A DNA stretch of 64,000 nt from Rhizobacter terrae (GCF_003852895.1 NZ_QUSW01000003.1:248001-312000), one strand, 5' to 3'. Shown: positions 14,308-25,784, counted from the stretch's first letter. The notes: a model not told the origin generated them from the letters alone. A program made the numbers and translations.

Positions 14308-14334
14308 CGCGGTTTCCAAGCCGCTGAGCAAAAC

Positions 14335-14369
14335 AGCCCCGGATCGTCCCTCCGGGGCTTTTGTTTTTC
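14335..14369 (+). terminator. Rho-independent terminator after the PadR/YqjI-like gene
   Basis: A perfect 9-bp stem (arms 14335-14343 AGCCCCGGA and 14351-14359) with a 7-base loop is followed by TTTTGTTTTT. Confidence 0.9.
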
Positions 14370-14600
14370 GGGCCTGCCGCTTGCTAAAGATGAGCAAGCG
14401 TCTCTCCTCGGCTGACAGCCACCTGAAAGTTTGGAGCCGGCCCATGCATGGAACCATGCCAGATCTGCATGACCCCCCGAAACCCGGTGGTTACGGCCAA
14501 ATTACACTGAGAAGACAATCGATTCACGAGGTGGGACGGGCCCGATGAAGGCACGGAACACCGGTAACTGGCGGTAATCCAATCGATGGCCGTCAGCCCG

Positions 14601-14682
14601 AAGCGGCATTGGGAAAGTCTTGAAGGGGCGCCCGACAGCAGGCGCCGCGACAGCGACAAGGCTTTCCCAATCCCGCTTTTTT
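14601..14682 (+). promoter_or_regulatory. Long leader hairpin with T-tract just before pckG
   Basis: Arms 14601-14622 and 14657-14678 pair over 22 positions with one mismatch and one G-T wobble; core arm ATTGGGAAAGTCTTG faces CAAGGCTTTCCCAAT. An inner stem GGCGCC/GGCGCC (14627-14632, 14641-14646) sits in the loop, and six T follow at 14677-14682. It ends only 22 bases before the pckG ATG. It looks like an intrinsic terminator within a 5' leader, hence a candidate attenuator. The region 14370-14600 shows no gene. Confidence 0.6.
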
Positions 14683-14704
14683 GACTTTGATGATTGGAAT
14701 CGCC

Positions 14705-16570
14705 ATGAACCGTCCCGTGCTGGAAGGGTTGCGCCTGAACACGCCTGCCTACGTTCGCCATGCCCGACTCGTCGAGTGGGTCGCGCAGGTCGCGGCGCTC
14801 ACCGAGGCCCGCGAGGTCTACTGGTGCGACGGCTCCACCGAGGAATACAACCGCCTGTGCGCCCAGCTCGTGGCAGCCGGCACCTTCAAGAAGCTCAACC
14901 CCGAGCTGCGCCCCAACAGCTACCTGGCCTGCTCCAGCCCGAGCGATGTGGCGCGCGTGGAAGACCGCACCTTCATCTGCTCCGAGAAGAAGGAAGACGC
15001 TGGCCCCACCAACAACTGGATGGCGCCCGCCGACATGCGCGAGCTGCTGCAGACCGGTGACAAGGCCCTCTTCAGGGGCGCCATGCGCGGCCGCACCCTG
15101 TACGTCGTGCCGTTCAGCATGGGCCCGCTGGGCTCGCCCATCGCCCACATCGGCGTGGAGCTGTCCGACAGCCCGTACGTGGCCGTCAACATGAAGATCA
15201 TGACCCGCATGGGCAAGGGCGTGCTGGACGTGCTGGGCGCCGACGGCGAGTTCGTCCCCTGCGTGCACACGGTGGGCGCGCCGCTGGAGCCGGGCCAGAA
15301 GGATGTCTCCTGGCCCTGCAACAGCACCAAGTACATCGTCCACTACCCCGAGACCCGCGAGATCTGGAGCTATGGCTCGGGTTACGGCGGCAACGCGCTG
15401 CTGGGCAAGAAGTGCTTCGCGCTGCGCATTGCCAGTACCATGGGCCGCGACCTGGGCTGGCTGGCCGAGCACATGCTGGTGCTGGGCGTGACCAGCCCCG
15501 AAGGGCGCAAGCACCACGTCGCCGCCGCCTTCCCCAGCGCTTGCGGCAAGACCAACTTCGCGATGCTGATTCCGCCGGCCGGCTTCCAAGGCTGGAAAGT
15601 CACGACCATCGGCGACGACATCGCCTGGATCAAGCCGGGTGCCGATGGCCGCCTGTACGCCATCAACCCCGAGGCCGGCTACTTCGGCGTGGCCCCGGGC
15701 ACGAACGAGAAGACCAATTTCAACTGCATGGCCAGCCTCAAGCGCGACGTGATCTTCACGAACGTGGCCATGACCGACGATGGCGATGTGTGGTGGGAAG
15801 GCATGACCGACACGCCGCCTGCGCACCTGATCGACTGGCAAGGCAAGGACTGGACGCCAGCCCTCGCGAAGGAAACCGGTGCCAAGGCCGCCCACCCGAA
15901 CGCCCGCTTCACCGTGGCCGCCACCAACAATCCGGCGCTGGATCCCGAGTGGGACAACCCGGCCGGTGTGGCCATCGATGCCTTCATCTTCGGCGGCCGC
16001 CGCTCCACCACCGTGCCGCTGGTGACGGAAGCCCGCAACTGGGTCGAAGGCGTCTACATGGCCGCGACCATGGGCTCGGAGACCACCGCCGCCGCTGCCG
16101 GCCAGCAAGGCGTGGTGCGCCGCGACCCGTTCGCGATGCTGCCTTTCATCGGCTACAACATGGCCGACTACTTCCAGCACTGGCTGAACCTGGGCAAGAA
16201 GCTGGAAGCCAAGGGCTCCCGCCTGCCGCGCATCTACTGCGTGAACTGGTTCCGCAAGGGCGACGACGGCAAGTTCGTCTGGCCCGGCTACGGCGAGAAC
16301 ATGCGCGTGCTGAAGTGGATGCTCGACCGCGTCGAAGGTCGCGGCGAGGGTGTGGAGAACGTCTTCGGCGTGACGCCCCAGTACGAGAACATCACCTGGA
16401 CGGGCCTGAACTTCACGTCGGCCCAGTTCGACCAGGTGACCAGCATCGACAAGGCGGCATGGAAGGCGGAGCTGGACCTGCACGGCGAGCTGTTCCAGCA
16501 GCTGTCCTACCACCTGCCGGCCGAGCTGATCGAGACCAAGGCCAAGATCGAGGCGCGCCTGAACGCCTGA
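14705..16570 (+). CDS. pckG: Phosphoenolpyruvate carboxykinase (GTP)
   Basis: A 621-residue GTP-dependent PEP carboxykinase, which converts oxaloacetate plus GTP to phosphoenolpyruvate, CO2 and GDP in the cytoplasm. The nucleotide P-loop [13 protein letters not shown] lies at about residues 276-288. The substrate-binding segment NSYLACSSP and the metal-site region [10 protein letters not shown] are present. Length and motifs fit the GTP family rather than the ~540-residue ATP family. I chose ATG 14705 (MNRPVLEGL); in-frame TTG 14681 and ATG 14690 lie in or near the leader hairpin. It supplies gluconeogenesis from the amino acids and aromatics degraded by neighbouring clusters. Confidence 0.97.
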   Translation: MNRPVLEGLRLNTPAYVRHARLVEWVAQVAALTEAREVYWCDGSTEEYNRLCAQLVAAGTFKKLNPELRPNSYLACSSPSDVARVEDRTFICSEKKEDAGPTNNWMAPADMRELLQTGDKALFRGAMRGRTLYVVPFSMGPLGSPIAHIGVELSDSPYVAVNMKIMTRMGKGVLDVLGADGEFVPCVHTVGAPLEPGQKDVSWPCNSTKYIVHYPETREIWSYGSGYGGNALLGKKCFALRIASTMGRDLGWLAEHMLVLGVTSPEGRKHHVAAAFPSACGKTNFAMLIPPAGFQGWKVTTIGDDIAWIKPGADGRLYAINPEAGYFGVAPGTNEKTNFNCMASLKRDVIFTNVAMTDDGDVWWEGMTDTPPAHLIDWQGKDWTPALAKETGAKAAHPNARFTVAATNNPALDPEWDNPAGVAIDAFIFGGRRSTTVPLVTEARNWVEGVYMAATMGSETTAAAAGQQGVVRRDPFAMLPFIGYNMADYFQHWLNLGKKLEAKGSRLPRIYCVNWFRKGDDGKFVWPGYGENMRVLKWMLDRVEGRGEGVENVFGVTPQYENITWTGLNFTSAQFDQVTSIDKAAWKAELDLHGELFQQLSYHLPAELIETKAKIEARLNA

Positions 16571-16595
16571 TCAAAAAGGCCAGCGCAAAAACGAC

Positions 16596-16621
16596 AAAGC
16601 CCGCTTCGTGCGGGCTTTTTC
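16596..16621 (+). terminator. Rho-independent terminator after pckG
   Basis: Stem GCCCGC/GCGGGC (16599-16604 and 16610-16615) with a TTCGT loop, an upstream AAA and a downstream run of T. Confidence 0.93.
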
Positions 16622-16697
16622 TTGGGCTGGGCGGCCACTCTGTATCCTGGATCAAGTCAATGAACGTGAGTACACGCTCATTGCCAGATCTTCAGGA

Positions 16698-16943
16698 TCA
16701 CAGGCCATTCTCTTGCTCGTGACGGTCAGCGGCGGCGCGCAGGTCAGCGGCGAAGCTGGGTTGCGAGCTGTACTGGCTGGCAAGTGCACGAAGGCGGGCG
16801 GCAGCTTCTGCCGGGCTTTCGTTGCGGGGCCGCATCCATGCCGCGACCGCGGCGACGACGCCGGCGATCGCCGTGCCGAACGGCTGGGCGAGGCGCGGGG
16901 CGCTGGTGCGCAGGGTGCTTTGCAGGGTGACGGTGGTGCTCAT
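16698..16943 (-). CDS. Small hypothetical protein, 81 aa, with operator-flanked promoter
   Basis: Unrecognised 81-residue protein. It has a Thr/Ser-rich N-terminus, an Ala-rich hydrophobic stretch (TAIAGVVAAVAAWM, residues ~24-37) that could be a short membrane helix, and a charged helical C-terminus. An AGGAAAG ribosome site precedes ATG 16943. The promoter upstream is unusually clear, with two palindromes around the -10, so the gene is probably tightly regulated. Function unknown. Confidence 0.65.
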   Translation of the reverse strand: MSTTVTLQSTLRTSAPRLAQPFGTAIAGVVAAVAAWMRPRNESPAEAAARLRALASQYSSQPSFAADLRAAADRHEQENGL

Positions 16944-16961
16944 GGCTTTCTTTCCTTGAAG

Positions 16962-16999
16962 TACGGGTTAACCCGTAGCACGAACTATAGGGTAAACCC
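16962..16999. promoter_or_regulatory. Paired GGGTTAACCC-type operators around the 81-aa gene promoter
   Basis: TACGGGTTAACCCGTA (16962-16977) is a perfect 16-bp palindrome covering the expected transcription start. GGGTAAACCC (16990-16999) is a second palindrome between -35 and -10. A related site lies upstream of the DUF4148 gene at 29894-29907. The regulator is not identified in this window. Confidence 0.65.
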
Positions 17000-17012
17000 C
17001 GAGATCATGCAA
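16984..17012 (-). promoter_or_regulatory. Sigma-70 promoter of the 81-aa gene
   Basis: On the minus strand -35 TTGCAT (17012-17007), a 17-base spacer and -10 TATAGT (16989-16984). The spacer contains the palindrome GGGTTTACCC. Confidence 0.7.
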
Positions 17013-17129
17013 ATGACGGATTTGGCACTTCCCATGCATTTGCCGCATATCGCCCGCCGGCGGCCGGCGAACCCCTTCCAGCCGGATCCTCCCGGGTTGA
17101 CGGCGCCGGAGTCTTCACGCATGCTGGCG

Positions 17130-17149
17130 AAAGTGGTCTAGACCACTTT
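17130..17149. promoter_or_regulatory. hut operator upstream of hutU
   Basis: A perfect 20-bp palindrome with core TGGTCTAGACCA and flanks AAAG/CTTT. This core type (GTCTAGAC) is typical of GntR-family regulators of the HutC subgroup. A near copy at 22886-22905 serves hutG and the ABC operon. Confidence 0.8.
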
Positions 17150-17189
17150 GCAGAACACTCGCTTCGCCCCTTCCAGCACAAGGCAGTCC

Positions 17190-18920
<1,731 letters not shown>

Positions 18921-18925
18921 CGCGC

Positions 18926-19525
18926 GTGGCGCCGGAGATCATCACGCTCGAGCGCATCGAGCCTCGCCCCTGGAAGAACGGCGCGGGCCGCACGCGCGAG
19001 CTGGCCGTGCACCCGCGTGATGCCGGCATGGACGACTTCGAGTGGCGCATGAGCCTGGCCGAAGTGGCTGCGGATGCGCCCTTCTCTGCCTTTCCCGATG
19101 TGGACCGCTGCATCGTGCTGCTGCGCGGCGCCGGCATGCACCTGCGTTCCGAGGACGGACGGCTCGACCAGCGGCTGGGCGAGCCGCTGGAACCCTTCCA
19201 TTTTTCCGGCGATGCCGCCTTGCATGCAACGCTGATCGACGGCCCGAGCAGCGACTTCAATGTGATGACGCGGCGCGGCCGCTGGCGAGCCGACGTGACG
19301 CCGCTGTCCGACACGCACGACGCCTCTGCCTGCGCCGCCGCGCTGCTGCTTTGCCGCAGCGGCGAGGCCACCATCAGCATGCCGGGCGATGCACCCCGCA
19401 ACCTGCAATCCGGCCAGGCCGCGCTCTGGCGGCACGATGCGCCCGCACTGCACATTGCCCCTTCCTTCGCCGCCACATTGCTGCTCGTGCAATTGAGGCC
19501 GCTGTGCCAGGATGCGATGCCATGA
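18926..19525 (+). CDS. hutD: HutD family protein
   Basis: A 199-residue cupin-like HutD protein. Typical features are RIEPRPWKNGAGRTRELAVH near the N-terminus and FNVMTRRGRW in the middle. HutD is conserved in hut operons and has been proposed to limit pathway flux rather than act as a pathway enzyme. It starts at GTG 18926, five bases after hutU, without a clear ribosome site, so translation is probably coupled. Its stop overlaps the hutF start (ATGA). Confidence 0.9.
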   Translation: MAPEIITLERIEPRPWKNGAGRTRELAVHPRDAGMDDFEWRMSLAEVAADAPFSAFPDVDRCIVLLRGAGMHLRSEDGRLDQRLGEPLEPFHFSGDAALHATLIDGPSSDFNVMTRRGRWRADVTPLSDTHDASACAAALLLCRSGEATISMPGDAPRNLQSGQAALWRHDAPALHIAPSFAATLLLVQLRPLCQDAMP

Positions 19526-20913
19526 GCACTGCCCGCATTGACACGCAGCACGCCCTCATCGCGCCGCATGCGCTGCTGGAACACGGCTGGGCGAGCGACG
19601 TGCTGCTGGTGTGGAATCCCGCCGGCACGCTGGTGGGGGTGACCCCTGGTGCGGCCGGCATCAACGGCGTGCGGCGCGCACCCGGCCCCGTGCTGCCGGG
19701 CATGCCCAACCTGCACTCGCACGCCTTCCAGCGCGCTTTTGCCGGTCTCACCGAGTACCAGGCCAACCCGAGCGACAGCTTCTGGAGCTGGCGCGACCGC
19801 ATGTACCGATTCGCCGCAGCGCTCACGCCAGAACTGCTGGAGGACATCGCGACCCACCTCTACGTGGAGATGCTGCGCGCGGGCTACACCTCGGTGTGCG
19901 AGTTCCACTACGTGCACCACGATGCGCAGGGCAAGCCATACTTCGAGCCGGCGGAAATGGCCTTGCGCATCAGCGCTGCGGCCCGGCGTGCAGGCATCGG
20001 CCTGACCTTGCTCCCCGTGCTCTACCAGACGAGCGGATTCGGCGGCAAGCCGCCGCTGGACGGCCAGCGCCGATTCATCAACGACGTGGACGCGCTGCTG
20101 CGCATCGTGGAGCGCCTGCACGACAGCGACGCCAGCGTGGGCATCGCGCCGCACTCGCTGCGGGCCGTGCCGCCCGATGCGCTGGCCCATGCCGTCGACG
20201 GCCTGCATGCAATGGATGCCAAGGCGCCGGTCCACATCCACATCGCCGAGCAGCAGAAGGAGGTCGATGACTGTCTCGCCTGGAGCGGACAGCGGCCCGT
20301 GCAGTGGCTCTTGGACCACGCCGAGGTGGACGACCGCTGGTGCCTCGTGCACGCCACGCACGTGGACGAAACGGAATTGAAAGCCATGGCGGCGAGCCGC
20401 GCCGTCGCCGGGCTGTGTCCGAGCACCGAAGCCAACCTGGGCGACGGCGTGTTTCCTGCCGCGGCATTTGCTCATGCCAACGGCATCTGGGGCATCGGCT
20501 CGGACAGCCATGCCTGCGTCGATGTCGCCGAGGAGCTGCGGCTGCTCGAATACTCGCAACGCCTCGCGCTTCAGCGGCGCAACGTGATGGCCTCCTCCTC
20601 GATGCCGGACGTCGCGCAGCACCTGTGGATGAACGCCGTGAAGGGCGGCGCGCAGGCCAGCGCGCGGCCCATCGCCGGGCTGGCCGCCGGGCAGCGGGCC
20701 GACTTCGTGGTGCTCGACGCCGGAGGCACCATGCACGGCCTCTCACCGGCGCAGATGCTGGCGAGCCATGTCTTCGCGCGGCATGCGCAGACCCACGTGC
20801 GGGAGGTGTGGGTGAGTGGGCGCCGTCGGGTGGCAGACGGCCTGCACCAGATCGGCGACACGGCACGATCGGCCTTCGTGGCCGCACGATCAAAGCTGCT
20901 CGCGGAGGCTTGA
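19522..20913 (+). CDS. hutF: Formimidoylglutamate deiminase
   Basis: Amidohydrolase-superfamily enzyme of 463 residues. It converts N-formimino-L-glutamate to N-formyl-L-glutamate and ammonia, defining the five-step histidine pathway. The metal site HSH appears in [17 protein letters not shown] (residues ~64-66); later metal/catalytic segments are [11 protein letters not shown] and [14 protein letters not shown] 19522 overlaps the hutD stop; the longer open frame upstream lies inside hutD. Its stop overlaps the hutI start by one base. Confidence 0.95.
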   Translation: MSTARIDTQHALIAPHALLEHGWASDVLLVWNPAGTLVGVTPGAAGINGVRRAPGPVLPGMPNLHSHAFQRAFAGLTEYQANPSDSFWSWRDRMYRFAAALTPELLEDIATHLYVEMLRAGYTSVCEFHYVHHDAQGKPYFEPAEMALRISAAARRAGIGLTLLPVLYQTSGFGGKPPLDGQRRFINDVDALLRIVERLHDSDASVGIAPHSLRAVPPDALAHAVDGLHAMDAKAPVHIHIAEQQKEVDDCLAWSGQRPVQWLLDHAEVDDRWCLVHATHVDETELKAMAASRAVAGLCPSTEANLGDGVFPAAAFAHANGIWGIGSDSHACVDVAEELRLLEYSQRLALQRRNVMASSSMPDVAQHLWMNAVKGGAQASARPIAGLAAGQRADFVVLDAGGTMHGLSPAQMLASHVFARHAQTHVREVWVSGRRRVADGLHQIGDTARSAFVAARSKLLAEA

Positions 20914-22127
20914 TGCTGGACCTGCTGATCCGCAACGTGCGCATCGTCGATGCCGTCGGCGATGACTGCATCGCCTCGGCGCCGAGCTTCCTCGGCGTGC
21001 ATGACGGGCGCATCGCCTGCATCGGCCTCATGCAAGACCTCGACGCGACGATCCACGCTGCCGCGAAGGACCGCGACGGCGACGGCAGCCTGCTCACGCC
21101 GGGCTTCATCGATTGCCACACCCACCTCGTCTACGCCGGCGACCGCGCCCGCGAGTTCGACCTGCGTCTTCGCGGCGCCAGCTACGAAGAGATCGCACGA
21201 GCCGGCGGCGGCATCCGCTCCACCGTCAAGCTCACACGCGAGGCGGACGAGCGTGCCCTCTTTCTCGCCTCGGCCCGTCGTCTCAAGGAGCTGATGCGCC
21301 ACGGCGTCACCACCGTGGAGATCAAGTCCGGCTACGGCCTGTCGCTGGACCATGAACTGAAGTGCCTGCGCGTGGCGCGCCTGCTGGGTGAACGCTTTCC
21401 CATCGAGGTGCGCACCACACTGCTGGCCGCGCACGCCGTGCCGCCGGAGTTCGACGGGCAGGCCGACGCCTACATCGACGAGGTCGTACAGCGCATCATT
21501 CCCGAGGCGAAGCGGCAGGGCCTGGCCGATGCCATCGATGCCTTCTGCGAGACCATTGGCTTCTCGCCGCAGCAGACGCGCCGCGTCTTCGATGCCGCCC
21601 AGGCCGCCGGCCTGCCGGTGAAGCTGCATGCAGAGCAGCTGTCGAACCAGCATGGCGCCGCATTGGTGGCGGAATATGGCGGCCTCTCCGCCGATCACCT
21701 GGAGCATCTCGATGAAGCGGGCATCGCCGCCATGGCGAAGGCCGGCACCGTCGCCGTGATGCTGCCCGGCGCCTTCTACTTCCTTCGCGACACCAAGCTC
21801 CCGCCCATCGACCTGCTGCGCCGGCACCGCGTGCCCATGGCCGTCTCCACCGATTGCAACCCCGGCACCAGCCCGTGTACGCACCTGCCGCTGATGATGA
21901 ACATGGCCTGCACCCTGTTCCGCATGACGCCGGCCGAGGCGCTGCTGGGCGTGACGCGGCATGCGGCGAAGGCGCTGGGCCTGCAGGCCACGCACGGCAC
22001 CATCGAAGTCGGCAAGTGGGCCGACCTGTGCCTGTGGAACGTCGACCAGCCCGCCGAGCTGGCCTACGCGATCGCCGGCAGCCCGCTAGCGGGCCGCTTC
22101 CACCACGGCCTGGAGCATGCGCTGTAG
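20913..22127 (+). CDS. hutI: Imidazolonepropionase
   Basis: Amidohydrolase of 404 residues that opens imidazolone propionate to N-formimino-L-glutamate. The metal ligands sit in [20 protein letters not shown]; later segments [13 protein letters not shown] and [12 protein letters not shown] complete the active site. ATG 20913 overlaps the hutF stop (TGATG). The 3' end overlaps the convergent hutG gene by 42 bases. Confidence 0.96.
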   Translation: MLDLLIRNVRIVDAVGDDCIASAPSFLGVHDGRIACIGLMQDLDATIHAAAKDRDGDGSLLTPGFIDCHTHLVYAGDRAREFDLRLRGASYEEIARAGGGIRSTVKLTREADERALFLASARRLKELMRHGVTTVEIKSGYGLSLDHELKCLRVARLLGERFPIEVRTTLLAAHAVPPEFDGQADAYIDEVVQRIIPEAKRQGLADAIDAFCETIGFSPQQTRRVFDAAQAAGLPVKLHAEQLSNQHGAALVAEYGGLSADHLEHLDEAGIAAMAKAGTVAVMLPGAFYFLRDTKLPPIDLLRRHRVPMAVSTDCNPGTSPCTHLPLMMNMACTLFRMTPAEALLGVTRHAAKALGLQATHGTIEVGKWADLCLWNVDQPAELAYAIAGSPLAGRFHHGLEHAL

Positions 22128-22880
22128 CACCGGCTGCACCCGCGGCGCCAGGTCGTCGCGGTAGGCGAAGGGCGGCGGCTCGTCCATGTAGGTGGCGTGG
22201 CACATCTCCATCTGCAGCGCGTGGATGTTGCGCGAGGGTTCGCCGTAGTGCCGGGTGATGTGGCCGCCCTTGAAGCGGCCGTTGCTGACGTGCGAGAACA
22301 GGCTTTGCGACTTCAGCACCGCTTCGGCCGCGGCCTGGACCTTCGGCGAGCACGAGCGCCCTTCGGCGGTGCCCAGGTTCAGGTCGGGCAAGCGCCCCTC
22401 GAAAAAGCGGGGCAGCACACTGGAGATGGAATGCGCATCCCACAGCACGGCCACGCCGTGCGCGGCCCGAAGGCGGTCGAGCTCGGCGCGCAAGGCATCG
22501 TGGTAAGGCTGCCAGCAGTCACGGCGGCGCTGCTCGATCTCCTGCGCATCGGGCAGCTCGCCATCGCGGTACAGCGGCTCCTTGCGGAAGGTGTCGATGG
22601 GCACGAGGCCGGTCGTGTCCTGCCCGGGGTAGAGGTTGGTGTCTTCCGGTGGGCGGTTCAGGTCGATGACGTAGCGCGAATACCGGGGCACCAGGGTGCT
22701 CGCGCCCATCTCCCGCACGAAGTCATAGAGCCGCGGGAGGTGCCAGTCGGTATCCGCACGCAGCAAGGCGGCGTCCGTCATGCGCCGCGCGATACTCGCC
22801 GGAATCTCGGTGCCCGCATGCGGGAAGGACACCAGCAAGGGGATGGTGCCGGGGGTGAGCACACAGGCGTCGGAAGCCAT
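22086..22880 (-). CDS. hutG: N-formylglutamate deformylase
   Basis: A 264-residue N-formylglutamate amidohydrolase that yields glutamate and formate, the last step after HutF. Motifs: [13 protein letters not shown] near the N-terminus, [12 protein letters not shown], and [10 protein letters not shown]. It reads against the other hut genes and overlaps hutI tail to tail by 42 bases. ATG 22880 follows a hut operator by 6 bases, so it has its own regulated promoter. The N-terminal position of the FPHAG zinc motif supports this start. Confidence 0.94.
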   Translation of the reverse strand: MASDACVLTPGTIPLLVSFPHAGTEIPASIARRMTDAALLRADTDWHLPRLYDFVREMGASTLVPRYSRYVIDLNRPPEDTNLYPGQDTTGLVPIDTFRKEPLYRDGELPDAQEIEQRRRDCWQPYHDALRAELDRLRAAHGVAVLWDAHSISSVLPRFFEGRLPDLNLGTAEGRSCSPKVQAAAEAVLKSQSLFSHVSNGRFKGGHITRHYGEPSRNIHALQMEMCHATYMDEPPPFAYRDDLAPRVQPVLQRMLQAVVEAAR

Positions 22881-22885
22881 GATGG

Positions 22886-22905
22886 AAAGTGGTCTAGACA
22901 GCTTT
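22886..22905. promoter_or_regulatory. Second hut operator between hutG and the ABC importer operon
   Basis: Matches the site at 17130-17149 in 18 of 20 positions and keeps the core GGTCTAGAC. It lies 6 bases before the hutG start and 86 bases before the divergent substrate-binding protein gene, so one regulator could control both directions. Confidence 0.75.
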
Positions 22906-22990
22906 GAAACGCAATGCGAAAGTGTAGAGGCCCGGCACAGGCTTTGCATGCTGCGCTGCCACAAACCATGTTGAACTGTCAGGAGTCGAG

Positions 22991-23944
22991 ATGAAGGCTT
23001 TGCACCGTTGGACATTGGCGGCCGCCGCGGCCGCTTTCGCCGCCGCCGCCCCGGCCCAGGAAACACCCGTCGCCATCGCCATCTCCGGCTGGACGGGCTT
23101 CGCCCCGCTCACGCTGGCCAAGGAAGCGGGCCTGTTCAAGAAGAACGGGCTGGACGTCTCCATCAAGAAGATTCCCCAGAAGGACCGCCACCTGGCCATT
23201 GCCTCGGGCGACGTGCAGTGCGCGGCCACCACGGTGGAGACCTGGGTCGTGTGGAACGCCAACGGCGTGGCCACCACGCAGATCTTCCAGCTCGACAAGA
23301 GCTTCGGTGCCGACGGCATGGTGGTGCGCAACGGCATCGCGAAGATCGGCGACCTGAAAGGCAAGACGGTGGCGGCCTCCGCGCCCGGCACGGCGCCCTA
23401 CTTCACGCTGGCGTGGATGCTCAAGAAGAACGGCCTGTCGGTCAAGGACGTGAAGGTGGTGACGCTGGAGCCCCAGGCCGCGGCCAACGCCTTCGTCGCC
23501 AACGCGGGCGACCTGGACGCGGCCATGACCTACGAGCCCTACCTGTCCACGGTGCGCGCCAAGCCGGAGGCCGGCAAGATCATCGCCACCACCCTGGACT
23601 ACCCGATGGTGATGGACACCTTCGGCTGCACACCCAAGTTCCTGAAGGACAACCCCAAGGCCGCGAAGGCGCTGGCGGACAGCTACTTCGAGGCGGTGGA
23701 CATGATCAAGCACGATCCGAAGAAGTCCTTCGAGATCATGGGCGCCGACGTGAAGCAGACCGGCGAGGCCTTCGAGAAGTCGCAGGCCTACCTGCGCTGG
23801 CAGGACAAGACATCCAACCAGAAGTTCTTCGCCGCCGAGCATGCGCAGTTCTCCAAGGAGGCGGCCGACCTGCTGCTGGAGATGGGCGTCATCAAGCAGC
23901 TGCCTGACATGAAGGCCCTGGCCGACACGCACTTCATCCAGTGA
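22991..23944 (+). CDS. ABC transporter substrate-binding protein (NMT1/SsuA type), hut-linked
   Basis: Periplasmic binding protein of 317 residues with a signal peptide (residues 1-22, cleavage after APAQ). The body has the NMT1/SsuA/TauA fold (ISGWTGFAPLTLAKEAGLFK near the N-terminus). It heads a three-gene operon with a permease and an ATPase. Family ligands are sulfonates, nitrate or thiamine precursors, but the shared hut operator upstream makes histidine, urocanate or a related imidazole a more likely ligand here. That is inference from context. Confidence 0.87.
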   Translation: MKALHRWTLAAAAAAFAAAAPAQETPVAIAISGWTGFAPLTLAKEAGLFKKNGLDVSIKKIPQKDRHLAIASGDVQCAATTVETWVVWNANGVATTQIFQLDKSFGADGMVVRNGIAKIGDLKGKTVAASAPGTAPYFTLAWMLKKNGLSVKDVKVVTLEPQAAANAFVANAGDLDAAMTYEPYLSTVRAKPEAGKIIATTLDYPMVMDTFGCTPKFLKDNPKAAKALADSYFEAVDMIKHDPKKSFEIMGADVKQTGEAFEKSQAYLRWQDKTSNQKFFAAEHAQFSKEAADLLLEMGVIKQLPDMKALADTHFIQ

Positions 23945-24714
23945 AGCCGCTGCGGCCCGTCGCGTCAGGCCCGCGGCTTGCGCTGGGCTTGCTGTTCTTC
24001 GTCGTGTTCTTCGCGCTGTGGGCGGCGGCGACGCTGGGCGGCTTCGTCTCCAAGACCTTCCTCGCCGACCCCATCACCATGGTGCGGGCCGGCTGGAACC
24101 TGCTGGCCGAGCAGGGCTTCGCCAAAGACATCGGCATGACGGTGTGGCGCGTGCTCGGCGGCTTCGTGCTCGCCGCCATCGTGGCCGTGCCGCTGGGCGT
24201 GGCCATGGGCGCGTACAAGGGCATCGAGGCCTTCTTCGAGCCCTTCGTGTCCTTCGCGCGCTACCTGCCGGCCTCGGCCTTCATTCCGCTGCTCATCCTG
24301 TGGGCAGGGATCGGCGAGGCGCAGAAGCTGTCGGTCATCTTCATCGGTTCGTTCTTCCAGCTCGTGCTGATGATTGCAGTGAGCGTGGGACAGACGCGGC
24401 GCGACCTGGTGGAGGCGGCCTACACGCTGGGCGCGAGCGACTGGGGCATCGTGAAGCGGGTCCTGATCCCGTCGTCGGCGCCGCAGGTGGCGGAGACCTT
24501 GCGGCTGGTGCTGGGCTGGGCGTGGACCTACGTGATCGTGGCGGAGCTGATCGGCGCGTCCAACGGCATCGGCCACATGATCACCGACAGCCAGGCGTTG
24601 CTGGCGACGGACCAGATCATCTTCGGGATCATCACCATCGGGCTGATCGGGCTGGTGTCCGACCTGGCGTTCAAGCGGCTGAACCGCGCTCTCTTTGGCT
24701 GGGCATCGCTGTGA
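23941..24714 (+). CDS. ABC transporter permease (SsuC/TauC type), hut-linked
   Basis: Inner-membrane permease of 257 residues with about six helices. The EAA loop is seen in DLVEAAYTLGASDWGIVKRV. It starts at GTG 23941, overlapping the stop of the binding protein (GTGA), and its own stop overlaps the ATPase start. It forms the membrane channel of the importer. Confidence 0.9.
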   Translation: MKPLRPVASGPRLALGLLFFVVFFALWAAATLGGFVSKTFLADPITMVRAGWNLLAEQGFAKDIGMTVWRVLGGFVLAAIVAVPLGVAMGAYKGIEAFFEPFVSFARYLPASAFIPLLILWAGIGEAQKLSVIFIGSFFQLVLMIAVSVGQTRRDLVEAAYTLGASDWGIVKRVLIPSSAPQVAETLRLVLGWAWTYVIVAELIGASNGIGHMITDSQALLATDQIIFGIITIGLIGLVSDLAFKRLNRALFGWASL

Positions 24715-25490
24715 GCCAACTGTCGATCCGTGGCGTGGGCCGAACCTTCGAAGGCGTGCACGGTGCGGCGCCGACCCTCGCGCTGCAGCCCACTTCGCTG
24801 GACGTGGCGACCAACGACTTCATCACCATCCTCGGGCCGTCGGGATGCGGCAAGTCCACCCTGCTGCGCATCGTGGCAGGCCTGGACACACCGACGACAG
24901 GCGAGGTGCTGCTGGACGGCCAGCGCGTGACCGGACCCGGCGCCGACCGCGGCATGGTGTTCCAGAGCTACACGCTGTTCCCGTGGCTCACGGTGCGGCA
25001 GAACATCTGCTTCGGTTTGCGTGAGAAAGGCATGCCGGCGAACGAGCAGGCCGACATCGCGTCACGGTTCATCGAGGAGGTGGGGTTGCGCGGGTTCGAG
25101 AATCACTTCCCGAAGCAGTTGTCGGGCGGCATGCAGCAACGCGTGGCGCTCGCCCGTGCCCTGGCCAACGACCCGAAGATCCTGCTGCTCGACGAGCCCT
25201 TCGGTGCACTCGACAACCAGACCCGCGCGCTGATGCAGGAACTGCTGCTGTCGATCTGGGAGCTGCACAAGAAGACGGTGCTCTTCGTGACGCACGACAT
25301 CGACGAGGCAATCTTCATGGCCAATCGCTGCGTGGTGTTCAGCGCAAGGCCGGGGCGGATCAAGAACGAGCTGGCGATTGATCTGCCGTATCCACGGCAC
25401 TACACGGTGAAGACGACGGCAAGGTTCATGGAGCTGAAGGCGCTGGTGACGGAGGATATTCGGGTGGAGAGTTTGAAGAGCGTTGGATAG
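24711..25490 (+). CDS. ABC transporter ATP-binding protein (SsuB/TauB type), hut-linked
   Basis: ABC ATPase of 259 residues with Walker A GPSGCGKST, Q-loop VFQSYTLFPW, signature LSGGMQQRVALARAL, Walker B ILLLDEPFGALD and switch His (FVTHDIDEA). It starts at GTG 24711, overlapping the permease stop by four bases. It energises the importer encoded by the two preceding genes. Confidence 0.92.
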   Translation: MSQLSIRGVGRTFEGVHGAAPTLALQPTSLDVATNDFITILGPSGCGKSTLLRIVAGLDTPTTGEVLLDGQRVTGPGADRGMVFQSYTLFPWLTVRQNICFGLREKGMPANEQADIASRFIEEVGLRGFENHFPKQLSGGMQQRVALARALANDPKILLLDEPFGALDNQTRALMQELLLSIWELHKKTVLFVTHDIDEAIFMANRCVVFSARPGRIKNELAIDLPYPRHYTVKTTARFMELKALVTEDIRVESLKSVG

Positions 25491-25544
25491 CGTGCAGACA
25501 GATCACCCTGGGCTATCGTGCCGGTTGACTCACAAGGAATCACC

Positions 25545-25784
25545 ATGAAGCTGTACGGCTGCGCCAACGAGGGGGTCGAAGTCCCTCAAGCCAAGCCGAA
25601 GGCATTGGCCGAGATCACACTGTGCGCATCGCCGCAGGAGCTGCGCCGGATGGCGGCATTTCTGCAGCATTGCGCGGCAGAAATGGACCGCATGGGTGAG
25701 TCCTATGACCACATCCACCTTGGCGATCACATGAAGGAGTTCGATCAGACCTCGCCTCACCTCGTGGTCTTTCGAAACGTTTGA
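25545..25784 (+). CDS. Small protein resembling Imm32-type immunity proteins
   Basis: A 79-residue soluble protein. The segment ALAEITLCASPQELRRMAAF and the later HIHLGDH resemble Imm32-family proteins, which are thought to neutralise polymorphic toxins. This is recognition from memory, not a search. ATG 25545 has an AAGGAA site. It is followed without a gap by the next gene, and the pair is visibly lower in GC than the hut genes before it. No toxin is recognisable beside it. Confidence 0.5.
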   Translation: MKLYGCANEGVEVPQAKPKALAEITLCASPQELRRMAAFLQHCAAEMDRMGESYDHIHLGDHMKEFDQTSPHLVVFRNV

